64,000 nt of DNA, taken from NCBI GenBank assembly GCA_014338405.1, contig JTDE01000097.1, forward strand, positions 353,837-417,836. Reading direction: 5' to 3'. Source of the DNA: Paragonimus skrjabini miyazakii (lineage: Eukaryota; Platyhelminthes; Trematoda; Plagiorchiida; Troglotrematidae). This document shows positions 1 through 12,500 of this stretch, piece by piece. The notes below the pieces were generated by a model that was given only the letters and a program-made list of their open reading frames with translations, was not told the DNA's origin and ran no database searches. The position numbers were made by a program, and so were the translations under genes. Each line of letters starts with the position of its first letter. Position 1 is the stretch's first letter.

Positions 1-370
1 ATACTGTTTATCAAATGAAAGCCGAAATGTCGTGCTGTGACCCAAAGGCGCTTTGCCTGCACTATGTAGTACACATCAAGAAACACTTCTGTCAAATAGG
101 AAAGTAGTGTGCAACGTCGAACCAACTGTCTGTCATATTTCAAAATTAGAGATGGTTTTACAAACACGATGTGGGATGGTTTGATAGTTAGTAGAAGCAG
201 TTAACTCAGATACATACTACCACTAAGCCACTGAAACCATCATTTCAATCAGTAGTTTGACCACCCGATCAGTGAGAGCAGCACGAATGTGAGCACACTT
301 CAAGCAATCGTGTCTATGAGCATTTCCTTAGTAAAAACAGCAACGCCTGAAAAACGTTTTGAAACCATAC

Positions 371-493
371 GCAGATCCACGGATGCTTCAGTGCCTCGGC
401 CGCGGTGATCCGACGAGAAGGAGATACAGTGAGCATGGAATTGATGAGCGCTTTGGCTTCTGTTGTGACGGTGTCCCATTCTGGGGAGGGATA
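371..493 (-). CDS. CAMK2: CaMKII exon: kinase C-lobe (YPSPEWD...HPWIC)
   Basis: Internal 123-nt exon (41 codons, phase 0 to 0) of a CaMKII-type kinase. It starts after a ctttgcag acceptor and ends at a gtatgg donor. The peptide begins YPSPEWDTV, contains LINSMLTVSPSRRIT and ends ALKHPWIC, which is the end of the CaMKII kinase domain. CaMKII genes are known to have an intron directly after the Cys of HPW(V/I)C. The next exons (autoinhibitory helix with the autophosphorylated Thr, calmodulin-binding segment, association domain) would lie below position 1 and are not in this window. The upstream intron is only 85 nt, far shorter than the others. Identification is firm; the exact paralogue cannot be decided. 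Confidence 0.95.
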
Positions 494-578
494 CTGCAAA
501 GATGCGTGAAAAGAAAGTTGACGTTAGAAAAGGTGGTCTGATAATGTAAGTCACAATGGGAAGTGGGAGTTTACTTAC
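494..578 (-). other. CaMKII intron, 85 nt
   Basis: Minimal GT-AG intron (gtaagt donor, ctttgcag acceptor) between two kinase exons. No other content. Confidence 0.9.
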
Positions 579-673
579 ATCAAACGCCCCGGATTTTATT
601 TGAGTGTACAGACGGGTTTGGTCTTCATCCCAGAATGGCGGATAACCGACTAGAAGAATGTAAAGTATTACAC
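579..673 (-). CDS. CAMK2: CaMKII exon: GVILYILLVGYPPFWDED segment
   Basis: Internal 95-nt exon. It opens with two bases (GT) that complete a Gly codon split across the intron (G|GT), then encodes VILYILLVGYPPFWDEDQ, continues LYTQIKSGAFD, and ends at a clean gtaagt donor. The acceptor is ttgttacag. This is the alpha-F/alpha-G region of the kinase C-lobe. The DED after FW and the GAFD just before the next exon's YPSPEWD are hallmarks of CaMKII rather than CaMKI or CaMKIV. It joins in frame to the exon at 371-493 across an 85-nt intron. Confidence 0.95.
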
Positions 674-3416
674 CTGTAACAAGAAAACATTTAGAAAAGA
701 GTAATTACTCGAATGGAAAGATGTTTAATCAGTCGAGTATGAAATCAGATCGACTACAGCTAATTCAAAAGCATTCTGAAAATATTTTCAGGAAACTATG
801 AAAAAGTAACACAACTAAATTAGTACACCGCCGAGAAGGTGTGAATACTAGTTAAACTCCTAGTACATCAACACCACATAAAGACAAACTGCCTTGTGCA
901 TGTATTCGATCGTTCGATGATAATTAATACCGCAAATCAGTTAATTGCGAGGCGATTGTCTAACAGAGCATGCGAACATCGGGCTGCATAATTAAACTAG
1001 TTGTGTGAATAAAACAATCCTCGATGTGACTGTTGTTCAACTGAACGAGCTGGATTAGTCCATCAGCAAGACCGCTCGCGAAGTACATAGAAATCGATCG
1101 ATGAGGATGAAATTTCATAGGGTTACCGTTTCCGAGGCCACTATTGGGTATAAATTTGAATGAAGGGTGAACCTCCCAGATCTACAACGGACCGAAATCG
1201 AGATAGAATGACCACTGCGCAGCCGTTAGTAATCACGCGGTTCGATGCTCTTGTTCTGACCGACTATTGATTCACCCTGATAGGCATGCGGTAAGTAGCC
1301 TGATGAGTGGACACAGAAAATAGGCTCCGCACGCCACTTCGCTGTCGTTCCCACACACGGCTTCAATAAACAAATTTGAACGAGCAGATTTGAAACATTC
1401 CATTCCGTATATGAATAAAGTTGGCTGCAGGCCGACCAAAACCCAGCTCGACCGATCGGCCAATTAACATCCTAGCAGGAACCATAACACTAAATGATAA
1501 TCATCACAGCCGGAGTTTGCATAACGATCTCACTGAAGAATATGAGATACTACTAAGAAAAAGCGTGCGGAACCAAATATGCTTAAATGGTTTACAGTAA
1601 ACATGAAGCATTGGAAAAAAAGATCCTCGAACTGTAAACATATAAGTTGTGGAAAATTGCATAGCACTATTGCGGTATTAGACTGCATAAACGGAGGTTC
1701 AGAATACAATTTTAGAGTCAGCTCAATGACCAGGGTTCGTCCCACCCCATTACCAATGAACGATTTAGGCAAAGATGTTCGACCGGGTTCGATCCTTACA
1801 AGAGTTTGTCACTGCATAAATAAAGATGCGCCTAAGTATAGCGCCAGACATAAACATTCCCAAAAGGAACGCGTCCATAAAAGCATCACTTGTTTATGCC
1901 TGGATAACCGCGTTGTGGTGATGACGTACAGAATTCAAAACTACCGCTGTCTTTCGACTTGAGAAATATAACCGCTGCCAACCAGTACACGGTCCGATCG
2001 CCATGTCAACAAAGTTTAAATGGACAAAAGGTGTCGGATGGTAGGTCAATCAATATATGAGTGGGGTTGCAAGTTCTCAAAACGCAACCAAAACTGTGTT
2101 GCCTAAAACAGCAGTTGCTGTACATGAATTGACCTAATAGGAACCAATAGGGGTTCATAGAGTTTATTGCCTTACTCTCATTCTATTGGTTGACAGTTTA
2201 CTGGCAAACAATATCCTAATACAATCTCCTTGTCAGTAAAAATAAGTGTGGCACACTAAACAAAATCCCTTGAGGAGGATTCCCCAGTTTTAATTGCACA
2301 CGAGCCATCTTCCTCCGAAACTGTCATCGCGGAAGCTACAATAGTCGCTCAGTTGGATGGCATTTTAATGGCTAAGGTGTCACTTAGCCAATGCGGACAC
2401 GTCGTCTCGGCATACGGTTTGGTTACATTCGATCAAGGAATCAGATGTAGGGGATACCAGCCCACCATACGATACTTATGTAATTCAACTGATGACCTAT
2501 TTTGCAGTCCAGTGAATTCCATGAGATATATCATTTTATATGGAACTATGTCGCTCACGTGCTCACATAGCAACGAAAAATGGTGGTTTGTAAAAACAGA
2601 GAAACTAACTAACTAATGATGTACGTCTGATGGAAAATCATATGCACACAGTGAACGTGTCAAAATGATCCAGACGATAAGTAAGCAATGCGATTTGATT
2701 GTGGAATGCAAAACAGAAACGAAGCCGAACAAAGAGAAATAGGCACACGCGTTTAATGTCACACTACACAGAAAACGTCCCAATAGTTGCGCACGTGTGC
2801 GCAAGTCTAAATCACATTTTATTGGAACGTGATCAAGGAGGTAGAATACGGAACAATTTATTGGTGAACAACACAGAACGGATCACTAACATTCAACCTT
2901 TATGACGTTAGTCATAGGAACAACAACATCTCACCACATTGTGATCATGCGACTAACTCACACTGAACTTGCTTGATAACGCTTAAGACTGGTAGTTTGA
3001 TTACATTTTTGTCAGCCAAGTAGCCTATTATTTCAGGAACAGCACCACAAACAAAGTATATCACATAGCCGACATTGATTAGTAATTGTGGTATAACCAT
3101 GAATAAACAAACAAGTGAATTGCAATTTAAAGTAAGACGAAAACTTCGCATCGACATTTAGTAACTCATCCTATTGAGGACACAATCAAATAGCGGAAAC
3201 ATTTACAATGCTGCATCCATCTAGTCTCCAGTGATAGACCCTGTGACAAATGACATTCGTAGTCCGGGTGATGGCCATCAATTATACTGGGTGCACCACA
3301 GTTAGTGGTCTCTACACTAACCACAAAATTCCAAACACAGGTTAACAGATTGTGACACCGACATTCAGCACTCGGCACAGTTTGACTGAAGATAGGGTAC
3401 AAATGTATACACTTAC
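674..3416 (-). other. CaMKII intron, 2.7 kb
   Basis: GT-AG intron with in-frame exons on both sides. I see no recognisable gene, repeat or mobile element in it. The open frames inside are short and show no family motifs. Confidence 0.85.
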
Positions 3417-3500
3417 CACAGGCCCAAATATCAACAGCTTTACCGTAAGGTTCTTTGCGTAGAACTTCTGGAGAAAGATAACCAGGGGTGCCGGCAAATC
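3417..3500 (-). CDS. CAMK2: CaMKII exon: activation segment / P+1 loop (FAGTPGYLSPEVL)
   Basis: Internal 84-nt exon with acceptor caccgtag and donor gtaagtg. It opens with two bases completing Gly (G|GA), then reads FAGTPGYLSPEVLRKEPYG and KAVDIWAC, and finishes with the first base of the next Gly codon. This is the P+1 loop with the SPE triplet (the APE equivalent) and the start of alpha-F, VDIWACG. There is no phosphorylatable activation-loop Thr of the CaMKI/IV type, as expected for CaMKII, which is controlled by its own inhibitory helix. Joins in frame to both neighbours. Confidence 0.96.
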
Positions 3501-6500
3501 CTACGGTGAAAACAAACGTAACAGATGAGAAAAGCATTTTAACTTCTCCACACTGACTGAAAATGTGTCGGAGTGAGACGACTGCAGTAAAAATAGTGAA
3601 GTTGCACACTCGTCCTCGCCAGCGACGGCACAGAAAGTCAGTACCGGTGATTGTCAATAACAAATCGACAAAGTGAATGAAACATAGGATGTCGCGAAAA
3701 AAAAAACTTGGCGTGAACCCCCAAACTATGAAAGACAACGCGATGCATTGTAAGGGTTGCTGTTATCGAAGATTTGTCTACTATGGAAACAGACGTGTAC
3801 CCCTACAGAAATATGTTACCATGAATACAAAACATTTATTTGCACGCAATCGTTGGTTCAGTCATTATTCAACCGACTGACGCTACATTTGGTAGTTATT
3901 CTAGTTCCCGGTATTCGTCCATGGCTTTCCGTGCGTACATCGATTGGTCATTGTCTCTAACAACAGCGAATCAGTGAAAGCATTTAAGCAACTTATTACT
4001 CACTGATATTGAGAAAAATCCTGTACAAAGCACGACTGTTCAATGTACTAGATCTCAAGCTTTACTCCCCTAGACTCCAAGAGTACTCAACAGTGCGTGT
4101 ACACATAGGGCTTACCCCTCGAAAAAAACCAAGATAGAAACATTTACCGGTTAACTCAGGAAAAATGAACCCTAATTTCATTTATGTACTCCTCACGTGT
4201 CTTTATCAACTTACCAATCTATTCCCTGTTGTACTTTCAATTAGCTTATCAATCTGAGTGCTGGGGATATTAATGCATACGATTACCAAAGCTTTTTGAA
4301 GCTGCCTAGGGTATGTAGTGACTCCGGGATGTTAGCTATATGACACTTCGTAGGTTTTCGATTAGGTTGAGGCTTTACGAACATCCTGTCCACAGAAGGT
4401 AAGGAATTCTGTTTAAATTCCTTTGGGTGCCCATGTACATGTTCACGTTAGATTTTTGTGTTGATCAGGCATTTTCATTTACGTTTGAACAGCCTTACTG
4501 TTCATCTTTAATGAATTTAAGATCCATAGTTTGGACAGTCTGATGCAGCAACAGCCTATTAGAACCGATCCTGCTCGATAATCGACTGTCGACGTAGTCA
4601 CCTGGTTGCACGAACTAACTCCAACCAGTCGAACGATGCAGACGGTGATTATTATCCAAGCGATACTGCGAGTTGGGGGGGAGGGAGTTGTGAATTCGAA
4701 CGCTGTCATGCTATTAGTGCGTGTAGTTATAGCTGTTCCGATGAACTATCTGACGAGATCAGTAGTCAAACGGTGAAAGCCCGGGTGGCATTTGTAAACC
4801 CTGTCAACTGCGGCGTAGGCATCGTGTCAGCCAATAACTGAGGCAGGAGGAGGGCTAAAAGTATAGCGGTCCACCACGTGGAGTCATTTTGTATGGCATG
4901 CAGTTGAGTCCGTTCGTGCGGACAATGTCCAAAGGCCATTTGCCTGCGTTCCTCACCAAGCTTTTCGCAGCAGTTCACGTGTGTGGTGGAAGTGCCGCAT
5001 AAGCAATGACATAACTCACTGGTGTGTGTATGTGTGGAATAAGCGAATCTAACGTGCCCATAAGTGACATTGCGACACAGGTTTCTGTAGTTCAAACGTT
5101 CTATGAACACCAGCCAATCTTTTATTGCATCGTACACCTTTCGCCTGATTTTGGTTACACTAGAAGCGACAGTTCGCTAACAAGTTTAAAATGTACGGTC
5201 AAGAAATCGAAGCACTAACTTGAAGGCATGGTTTCACAGGACGTTGTCGGCCCCACTTTTGGAGCCCAAGGAACTGTGCTTACAGACAAAGAAGAAGGTA
5301 GAAGCAGAGTTATTGACGCTCTCATGAGAAACAATACCTTTCTTAATCGGGAAACCAGTTTCCTTGTTAGTGGTGTTTTAGACCTTTCCACCTGTTTTTA
5401 TATATAAACTTACTACGGTGTAATAGGTTACGTTGTAAATATATACAATCAGTCACAAAATCAGATCCATCAGCTGAAAATTATGGTTAAGCAGGTTCCT
5501 CCGACATACAGTCTGGGGCAAGGGCCGGTGGTCTAATTTTCACGGGGCCGAATCCGGTATACTAACAAAAAGCAACGGGTTTGCGGCCCAAAAGCCAAGC
5601 AGTCGAAATCAGCCAGACTTCAATCCCAACAAGAAACAGCACTGACGCTCGGCGGTAGTTACAGGTGAAGTTTACGCTTCTTGAAAATGAAATTTATAAA
5701 GCAGGTTATGGGCTCAGCTGACTGGTGACTATGTACACGACGTCTTATATCTGTTCTGATTTTGTTTGTCACCTAATTTCAAAAGACAGATGCGTGACAA
5801 ACAACATCAAACATTACACTAACCCGCCTGATCTATGGCACTAAGGAAATAAACATTCTAATAAGCCTTGTATGTTTTATCACCAGTTATCTAATTTACA
5901 ACCTAGATTGGTGTTTCCAATCGTGAACAGTAGTCTACATAGGGGGTGATTTAAGTTTGTGGAGTTGGTGGCGATAACAGAGAACCGGACAGCAAACGCA
6001 CTTCAAATTTGTAAGTTATGTTCAGTCTGATGTTGATATGATGATTGCATCGTACGCAGCTGCCATGCTGACCTTTGGACATGTAGATTAAATGATGCAT
6101 TTAGTTATCAATGTTATGGGTTTAGTGTTCATGTAATTCATGGGAAATGAAGTGCGCATCGGTGTTGCGCCTACAGAGCTACGGGGTGATGACGTCGTGT
6201 TTACGAACCTAAGCTGTAAATGTTTAGAAAGCACTGCTACAGATAAATACGGTTCCCGTCCACTGAATAACACGGCAGGTGGCTCCTATCAAGAACGATG
6301 TCAACTTCCGACCTGAAAAGACAACTTTCGTATTAACTACTTATATGTATTGCTGAGGAAAATACCTCACAACACACCGCCATGATTTACAGCAGTTCTC
6401 TTATTTACATGCACATCAAAGGCAACACCAACAGAACTATATGGGAACGTAACAAGGTATTTTTCCACAGGAGTCAATAAGATGTACTCATTTCCATTCC

Positions 6501-7064
6501 GCTCCGGAACCTCAACACAAGGTTTGGACATTCTTGCAGTAGACAATTCAGTTTCCTATCAGAGCATTTCGTAATTCGGTCGCTGACATTTCACTTAAGC
6601 ATTTCTACATACATGTCCAGCTAGCGATCACCAGAAGTTCGTAAACGTGGAGCAAGCCATTCTAAACCTGAAAGCTCATGGGGGAATGTTGACAACAATG
6701 GTGGGAATGCCACCAGCAGTCGTGAATGACATGAAGGAGCTGTGAATGTACAACAGGGTGCACCGCTTACACATTTGTCACAACAATTTAGAATACGGTT
6801 GTGAGCGAAACATCTAAAATAAGGTTGGGGTAAAGTATCCGACACATTTTTATTAGCAATGACAGAATATGAACAATAAAAATGACCTTCCTAGATTGCA
6901 CACACTGTCTGACAAATAGCCGCTCCCAAAAAAACCATCATTTTTTTAATCAGAACTTGTAGCCATGAAAGGGACGGTTTCCAATATTCAGTATACTAAC
7001 AGAAACACTGTTTCGTTAGCCATGATGATGACATCTTCAACTCTTCTAATTAGACTCACCAAGA

Positions 7065-7872
7065 GATCCTTATCATCATCATCATAACAGCCACGGGCTT
7101 AACCAAAAGTTACTGTGACTCGGGCCACCGCTCATATCAACAGTGACGTGGAATATCTTAGAAGAAAACGTTACCAAGAAGGATGAGCATTATTAAAAGT
7201 AGACTAAGCGGAAGAAGTAGAAACGGTATGCATACAGGTACGTCATTGACTGNNNNNNNNNNNNNNNNNNNNNNNNNNNNNNNNNNNNNNNNNNNNNNNN
7301 NNNNNNNNNNNNNNNNNNNNNNNNNNNNNNNNNNNNNNNNNNNNNNNNNNNNNNNNNNNNNNNNNNNNNNNNNNNNNNNNNNNNNNNNNNNNNNNNNNNN
7401 NNNNNNNNNNNNNNNNNNNNNNNNNNNNNNNNNNNNNNNNNNNNNNNNNNNNNNNNNNNNNNNNNNNNNNNNNNNNNNNNNNNNNNNNNNNNNNNNNNNN
7501 NNNNNNNNNNNNNNNNNNNNNNNNNNNNNNNNNNNNNNNNNNNNNNNNNNNNNNNNNNNNNNNNNNNNNNNNNNNNNNNNNNNNNNNNNNNNNNNNNNNN
7601 NNNNNNNNNNNNNNNNNNNNNNNNNNNNNNNNNNNNNNNNNNNNNNNNNNNNNNNNNNNNNNNNNNNNNNNNNNNNNNNNNNNNNNNNNNNNNNNNNNNN
7701 NNNNNNNNNNNNNNNNNNNNNNNNNNNNNNNNNNNNNNNNNNNNNNNNNNNNNNNNNNNNNNNNNNNNNNNNNNNNNNNNNNNNNNNNNNNNNNNNNNNN
7801 NNNNNNNNNNNNTGAAACTGTCCACAGTCTCAAGCGGATTACCTGCAATGAAGAAAGTAGGAGTTGAAGTGC
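7065..7872 (-). mobile_element. RTE/SR2-like LINE, 3' fragment interrupted by N gap
   Basis: Minus-strand copy of the 3' end of the family seen complete at 39770-43665. Reading downwards, it has the same GNPLETVDSF reverse-transcriptase C-terminal segment, then the 560-N gap, then the 3' untranslated tail (attattaaaagtagactaag and neighbouring sequence). It ends in ATG/CAT trinucleotides at 7072-7085. Ending in a microsatellite rather than poly(A) is typical of the RTE clade. The missing stretch corresponds to about 604 nt in the plus-strand copy, close to the gap size. It is joined at its 5' side to an unrelated segment (7873-8086). Confidence 0.8.
7253..7812. other. Assembly gap, 560 N
   Basis: Run of 560 N inside the RTE fragment. 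By comparison with 42879-43482 it should hold the C-terminal reverse-transcriptase coding part of that element. Confidence 0.95.
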
Positions 7873-8086
7873 CCCAGCCTTGACCTAAGGTGTACAAGTC
7901 TTATTTTACGGGACGGCGAGCACACGCTCCAGACGGCACAAGCTTTCAATGATACCCGTATGGAACATTCCTACCTCACGAAGTCTTTTGATTGAAGTCC
8001 GGATCGCCTCTAAAAATCACCAAGCTCAAACACCTCTAAGACCGTTGTAAACGGATTTGTTTCAGCTAACTCCAGTAGGTGTTTGT
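7873..8086 (-). repeat. Chimeric 5' segment 'X' fused to RTE tail (copy 1)
   Basis: About 214 bp that is nearly identical to 42617-42817 and, as there, sits directly upstream of the RTE segment beginning gcacttcaa. Beyond 8086 the two copies diverge. On the minus strand it can be read as a broken coding stretch: ELAETNPFTTVLEVFELGDF, a frame change, then EAIRTSIKRLREVGM, then IIESLCRLERVLAVP and a stop. I do not recognise the protein. It is probably a transduced or template-switched sequence carried by a chimeric retroelement. Confidence 0.6.
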
Positions 8087-9397
8087 CGCCTCTTTTTTAG
8101 GGATTCACTTTTGTCCGCTTTCTGCTTCATGTCTCATGTCTTCAATTGTCAAGTACCGCGACAGTGGTAGTCTTGGGAATCCTTAAAGTGACCACTTAGC
8201 GGACTGGGCCATTCTTTTGAAACAAGCCGATAGCTTGCCATATCTCGTTGTCATTCGAAAAAGTGCACCCGTGTCTGTCCAGCTAAACAATGACATCCAA
8301 CTTAGCCTACCCAGATAACTGGGAAAGCGTGTTAGACGTGGTTCCAGTGTTAGATAATGAGGGCCACAAAATAAACATACATGGACAGCACACCGTTCTC
8401 TATCCCAAGAGTACATACAATTACATAAACCACGTCTGGTGTCGCCAGACAGCGGCATATCAGCAGCAAGCCGCGACCAAAATCATTAACATATAAACCA
8501 TCTCTACAGGTTTGTGCCATTTTTCGGGTAGCGTACTAAGGATAATAACTTAAAAACCGGTATGTCTATATATATATACATTTGTCGCGGCAAACATTAC
8601 GATAGTGCTTAAACCGAATTAGAAATCATTTATTGCCAGATGGCTTACTGGGTCACGTACAGAAGTGTAACAAGCTGTTTACATTCGGACAGAAGTTAGG
8701 GTAACCGAGGGCCGAACACGTAACTGTGGTTACGCGGTTACAGCTGAGCGCCGTACTTACCCAGTCTTCTCGGGTGCACTGCTGCGATTATTGAAGGCAT
8801 ATTCAAAATGACGTCTGTATATGGCTAGAGAACTATGCACTGCTGGTTTACGTGAATCGTGACAATTCATTTAGTCTCAGTGAGTCGCTTCGGTTCACCA
8901 GTGCCTCTCTCTGAAGTGAAAGCCAAAAAGGAAATAATCCATTTAAAACAGCCAAAACTATTTGACTCTTTTGATAGTTACAAAAGAATTCTCACGAAGT
9001 GAAACGATTAAACACTGGTGTGATGCCAGCTACGGAAACGATCGATCGCTCGAGAAGAAATAAACTGGAAATCATGTGCAAACACAAGGCCCTACATCAA
9101 TAACCATCAATCACGAAAATCAGCACCACAGCCATTAACCGTAAACAGACAATGAAAAACATCGCATTGAACGATCGATGAACAAATACACAATAAAGAT
9201 ATGTAGTTCATTTTCACGGTAATGGATCTTGGTCAGAGTTCAGCCTCTAGTTAACATCCTACGGAGGGGCACACAGCAACCGACTGAACAAAACCAACTT
9301 CATCAAACATACCAACTATACCAAAATAAAATGTTGCAGTGTAGTGTAAGCATTTACGGAATATCAACAGATAACCGGTACACACAAAAACACTCAC

Positions 9398-9500
9398 CGT
9401 GCCAGCTAGGCTGATCGTTCTGAACTTCAATGGCCAAGCCAAAATCGGCCAATTTCACAGCTGCTCCTTTTAATTTGCTCGCGAGTAAAAGGTTCTCTGG
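9398..9500 (-). CDS. CAMK2: CaMKII exon: PENLLLASK and DFG motif
   Basis: Internal 103-nt exon that starts in phase 0 directly after HRDLK and ends with one base of a split Gly codon. It encodes PENLLLASKLKGAAVKLADF, then GLAIEVQND, then QPSWHG. It carries the conserved Asn of the catalytic loop (PEN) and the magnesium-binding Asp of DFG. The acceptor is cacacatag and the donor is gtgagt. LLLASKLKGAAVKLADFG is nearly identical to animal CaMKII. It can be joined in frame to either of the two alternative HRDLK exons upstream. Confidence 0.96.
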
Positions 9501-12500
9501 CTATGTGTGCGTAATAAACAACAGAATAGATTGAACAGAGTTGTAGAACTGTTAGTGGACAATGTGAGCATAGACAGTAGTCAATCGAAAGATAAACCAT
9601 CACCATCACCACACACACAAGAGAATGTGCTGACATGCAACACCGAATGGAATGAACCCGCGATACTGTGGACGTGCACAACAGAACCTGGGGGGAGTGA
9701 CAACTGTACACGAACTGGAACTGTCAGATTGTTGGTAATCATCGTTGTAGTAGTAGCAACGGTACTCTTTCCAAACAATGACAGCCACAAAGTGCAACAG
9801 ACAAACAGAACGGTGGGAGTGAGAATGGAATCACATGGGCGTTGCTAATGGAAAAAAAATGGTTGGCGAGCAGATGCATTATTTCATAATCCAGAAGATG
9901 GCAGGCAACAATGGAAACCACCGACAGACAATGAAATACATACAACGGTGAATAACGGACGGAACAAAGTGAATAATTACTAACAAATTACAGTGGATTC
10001 CATAGATCACTAGAAAGTATAACCTATGTTAAGTGCTATATTCATAGACAGCAAATCCGGCGATATGAATATGTCGGTTGAATTGATTTTGGCAATTTTA
10101 AACGAGGTAACCTTAAGAGTCCAGTTGAAGGAAACTAGATGGAAGGAAAAACAAGACTAGCGTTCAACTGAGGTGTTTACTGAAAATACTTACGAATACC
10201 TTCATCAACAAGGTCTCGCACGTTATTGTGCAAATCAAACTGTCATGATAGGATGAAAGCCGTCAAGTGTCGTCTAATACGTTGGGGATGCAAACCATAT
10301 TTGCACATTAATATCATATTTTGGGGATTGTGAACCGATGGCAAGGTCAGGCTCAGGTCTTTTGTTCCGTACTTCGCTCAGCATATGAGAGCTGGCATCG
10401 CCGTCCACTTCATGAGTTGGCATCGACGACAACACAAACACAATTGTTATCATGCGATTCTGAGGTTTCCCTACAAAAGTCATCAGCCGATTCAGAGAAC
10501 CTAGCTTTATAGAAACAGTTTCTAGTCGCTCTACCTCTAACACCCTATCACGTAATGCAAACCGTCTTGGTTGTGTCGAAGTTTGAAATTGAATAGCTTG
10601 CTCGTCCTGTCGTTCCTCAGAGGTAAAAATATTTCCGGCTCTATGAAACGAGGTCTGGACCAACTGATGATGTAACAACCCCAAACCCGTGAATCTGTTT
10701 CCGGAAATCTCATCAATTGCTGGACACTTCATAGCAAGACCTCAAGGTGACCCACTTAGTTCATTCAAAATATTGCCAGGCAATCGAAACCCAAAGTTAC
10801 AGACTCTCAACGAAACTATGTTGGTTGTTGAAGAATGTGTGGAAACACAACAGTTGCAGTCAACTGTAAATGATATTCAACCGACAGAAGTTACTGTCGA
10901 GTAGTAGGGAAATTTAGCTTTCATATAAACCGAATATCATCTACAGTTGGTCACATACAAACGAACGTGGCTGAGCGTTCACATATAATAATTCGGTCGT
11001 GCCTAGTGTGAGGTCAATGACACACTGGTCAACACGGTTGCCTCATGAAAGCGTAGTCGGAGTTCTGGTCCCGGCCGTGGCAAGGATATGCACTACCGAG
11101 GAGTTCTGATGAGAACAAAACTCGAGTCTAGCGCTTCTTTTCGAAAGGAGTCGACTGGAAAGTCCATGGGAATGCGAAACCTGCGATCAATTGTGAATGA
11201 TGTTCAATTTATATGACAGAAATTATGTTGAGCTGAACTGACCAGCCGGTGTTATGTGAACAAATGACTGAAACCAGCCATCGGGTTACCATGGTGTTGG
11301 TGTTGTAATATTAGCAGTAAAGGTGCATGTGTTTAGTCCTTATCTGTTTGTTGCACAAAATTTGTATGTCTCATATCTGAGAGTGATAAGAGTGGACAAA
11401 ATGTTAGCAAATCATAACTTTCTTTTGTCTACTCTGTTAAAGGAAATCCAGTATTTTAAATTGGAGTTTGTTAATTTTGAGGTGAGATGTTTACACGGAC
11501 AACAAGGTGTTCCGTGCTGATTGGTAAAAACGAGCTTAACTGTCCAAGTAAACTGACTAGATCCGTACAACAGAGAAAATGTGATAATGCTGACATTAGC
11601 GCATGCCAAAACAAGAGCGGATTCAAACGATTTCTCATTTTAGTTCAGCGTCGTGCTTCGGGAAACAAGTAAGCCAGCGGGAACAGCACGATAACACGTT
11701 GGTTTCATCCGAAATGTAAATCCTTTCTATGTCGTGTATGCAGCAGTGGTGGACTAGCCTATTGAGACCAGGTCAACACATCGCCGAACAAAGGCAGGCT
11801 CGCAGATCCGATCACATATATACACAAGAGCGAATGCCGATCGATCAAGCCTCCTCATGAACCATGAAAGTTAAACCACATTTTCACATGAAAAATCGAT
11901 GCCAAGCTGACCACGCTAACTGAATCTCATAGTATACCAGAAAGAAAACTGTTCAACATGAGTGGACAACGGACCGTTCTCTCATACGACTGTTGCATCG
12001 GCATGGAACACAAGCGAGCAATGTATGATGAATCACTCGGGTGTATACGTTCAACTTCGTCGGCTCAAAATAAGACAAATCGATTTTACTTTGTTAGGTT
12101 TTACCCGAAGGCTGCACCAGTGTAAATGGATGCCGTCAAGTATGGACAGGGCAATGTTACGCAGCTTTGTCATAGGCGACAGTAACGAGAAAAGCTAATT
12201 CGAATCCGGACATCGGATTTTGAAGGCAGCCTCAAGAATGAACAAACAACAGGAAAAAATTTTCACATTCGTGCATTGCATCCACGCAAATAACCCCAAA
12301 CAGGTGAGGAGTTTTATTTACCCAGGAAGTGAAATCATGTGACCACGGAAGTAAGAGTCGTAAGCAGTTGTAGCATATTGCATATGTCGTTTGGATGAAA
12401 AGTTCCAGGATTTTTCTCTCTCTGTCACGCTGTGGACTCAATTCCGGCGTAGCATAAGAAAGACAACGTTGCAGAAAGGAGATCGGAAAAGCCTTGTCTT

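Larger units (their letters stand above)
3501..9397 (-). other. CaMKII intron, 5.9 kb
   Basis: GT-AG intron (gtgagt donor). It holds the RTE 3' fragment and 560-N gap at 7065-8086. I see nothing supported in 3501-7060. The segment 8100-9397 carries only a short (TA)n run near 8568. Confidence 0.85.

Noticed and set aside
1760..1800. B-box-like gggttcgatcc suggesting a tRNA gene
   Set aside because: No A-box at the right distance and no cloverleaf arms could be drawn.
8183..8458. 91-codon minus-strand frame next to segment X
   Set aside because: Not continuous with the coding-like frame of X and without motifs.
10274..10732. 152-codon open frame on the minus strand
   Set aside because: No domain or motif I recognise, lies in a kinase intron, no splice or codon pattern to support it; probably chance or repeat-derived.
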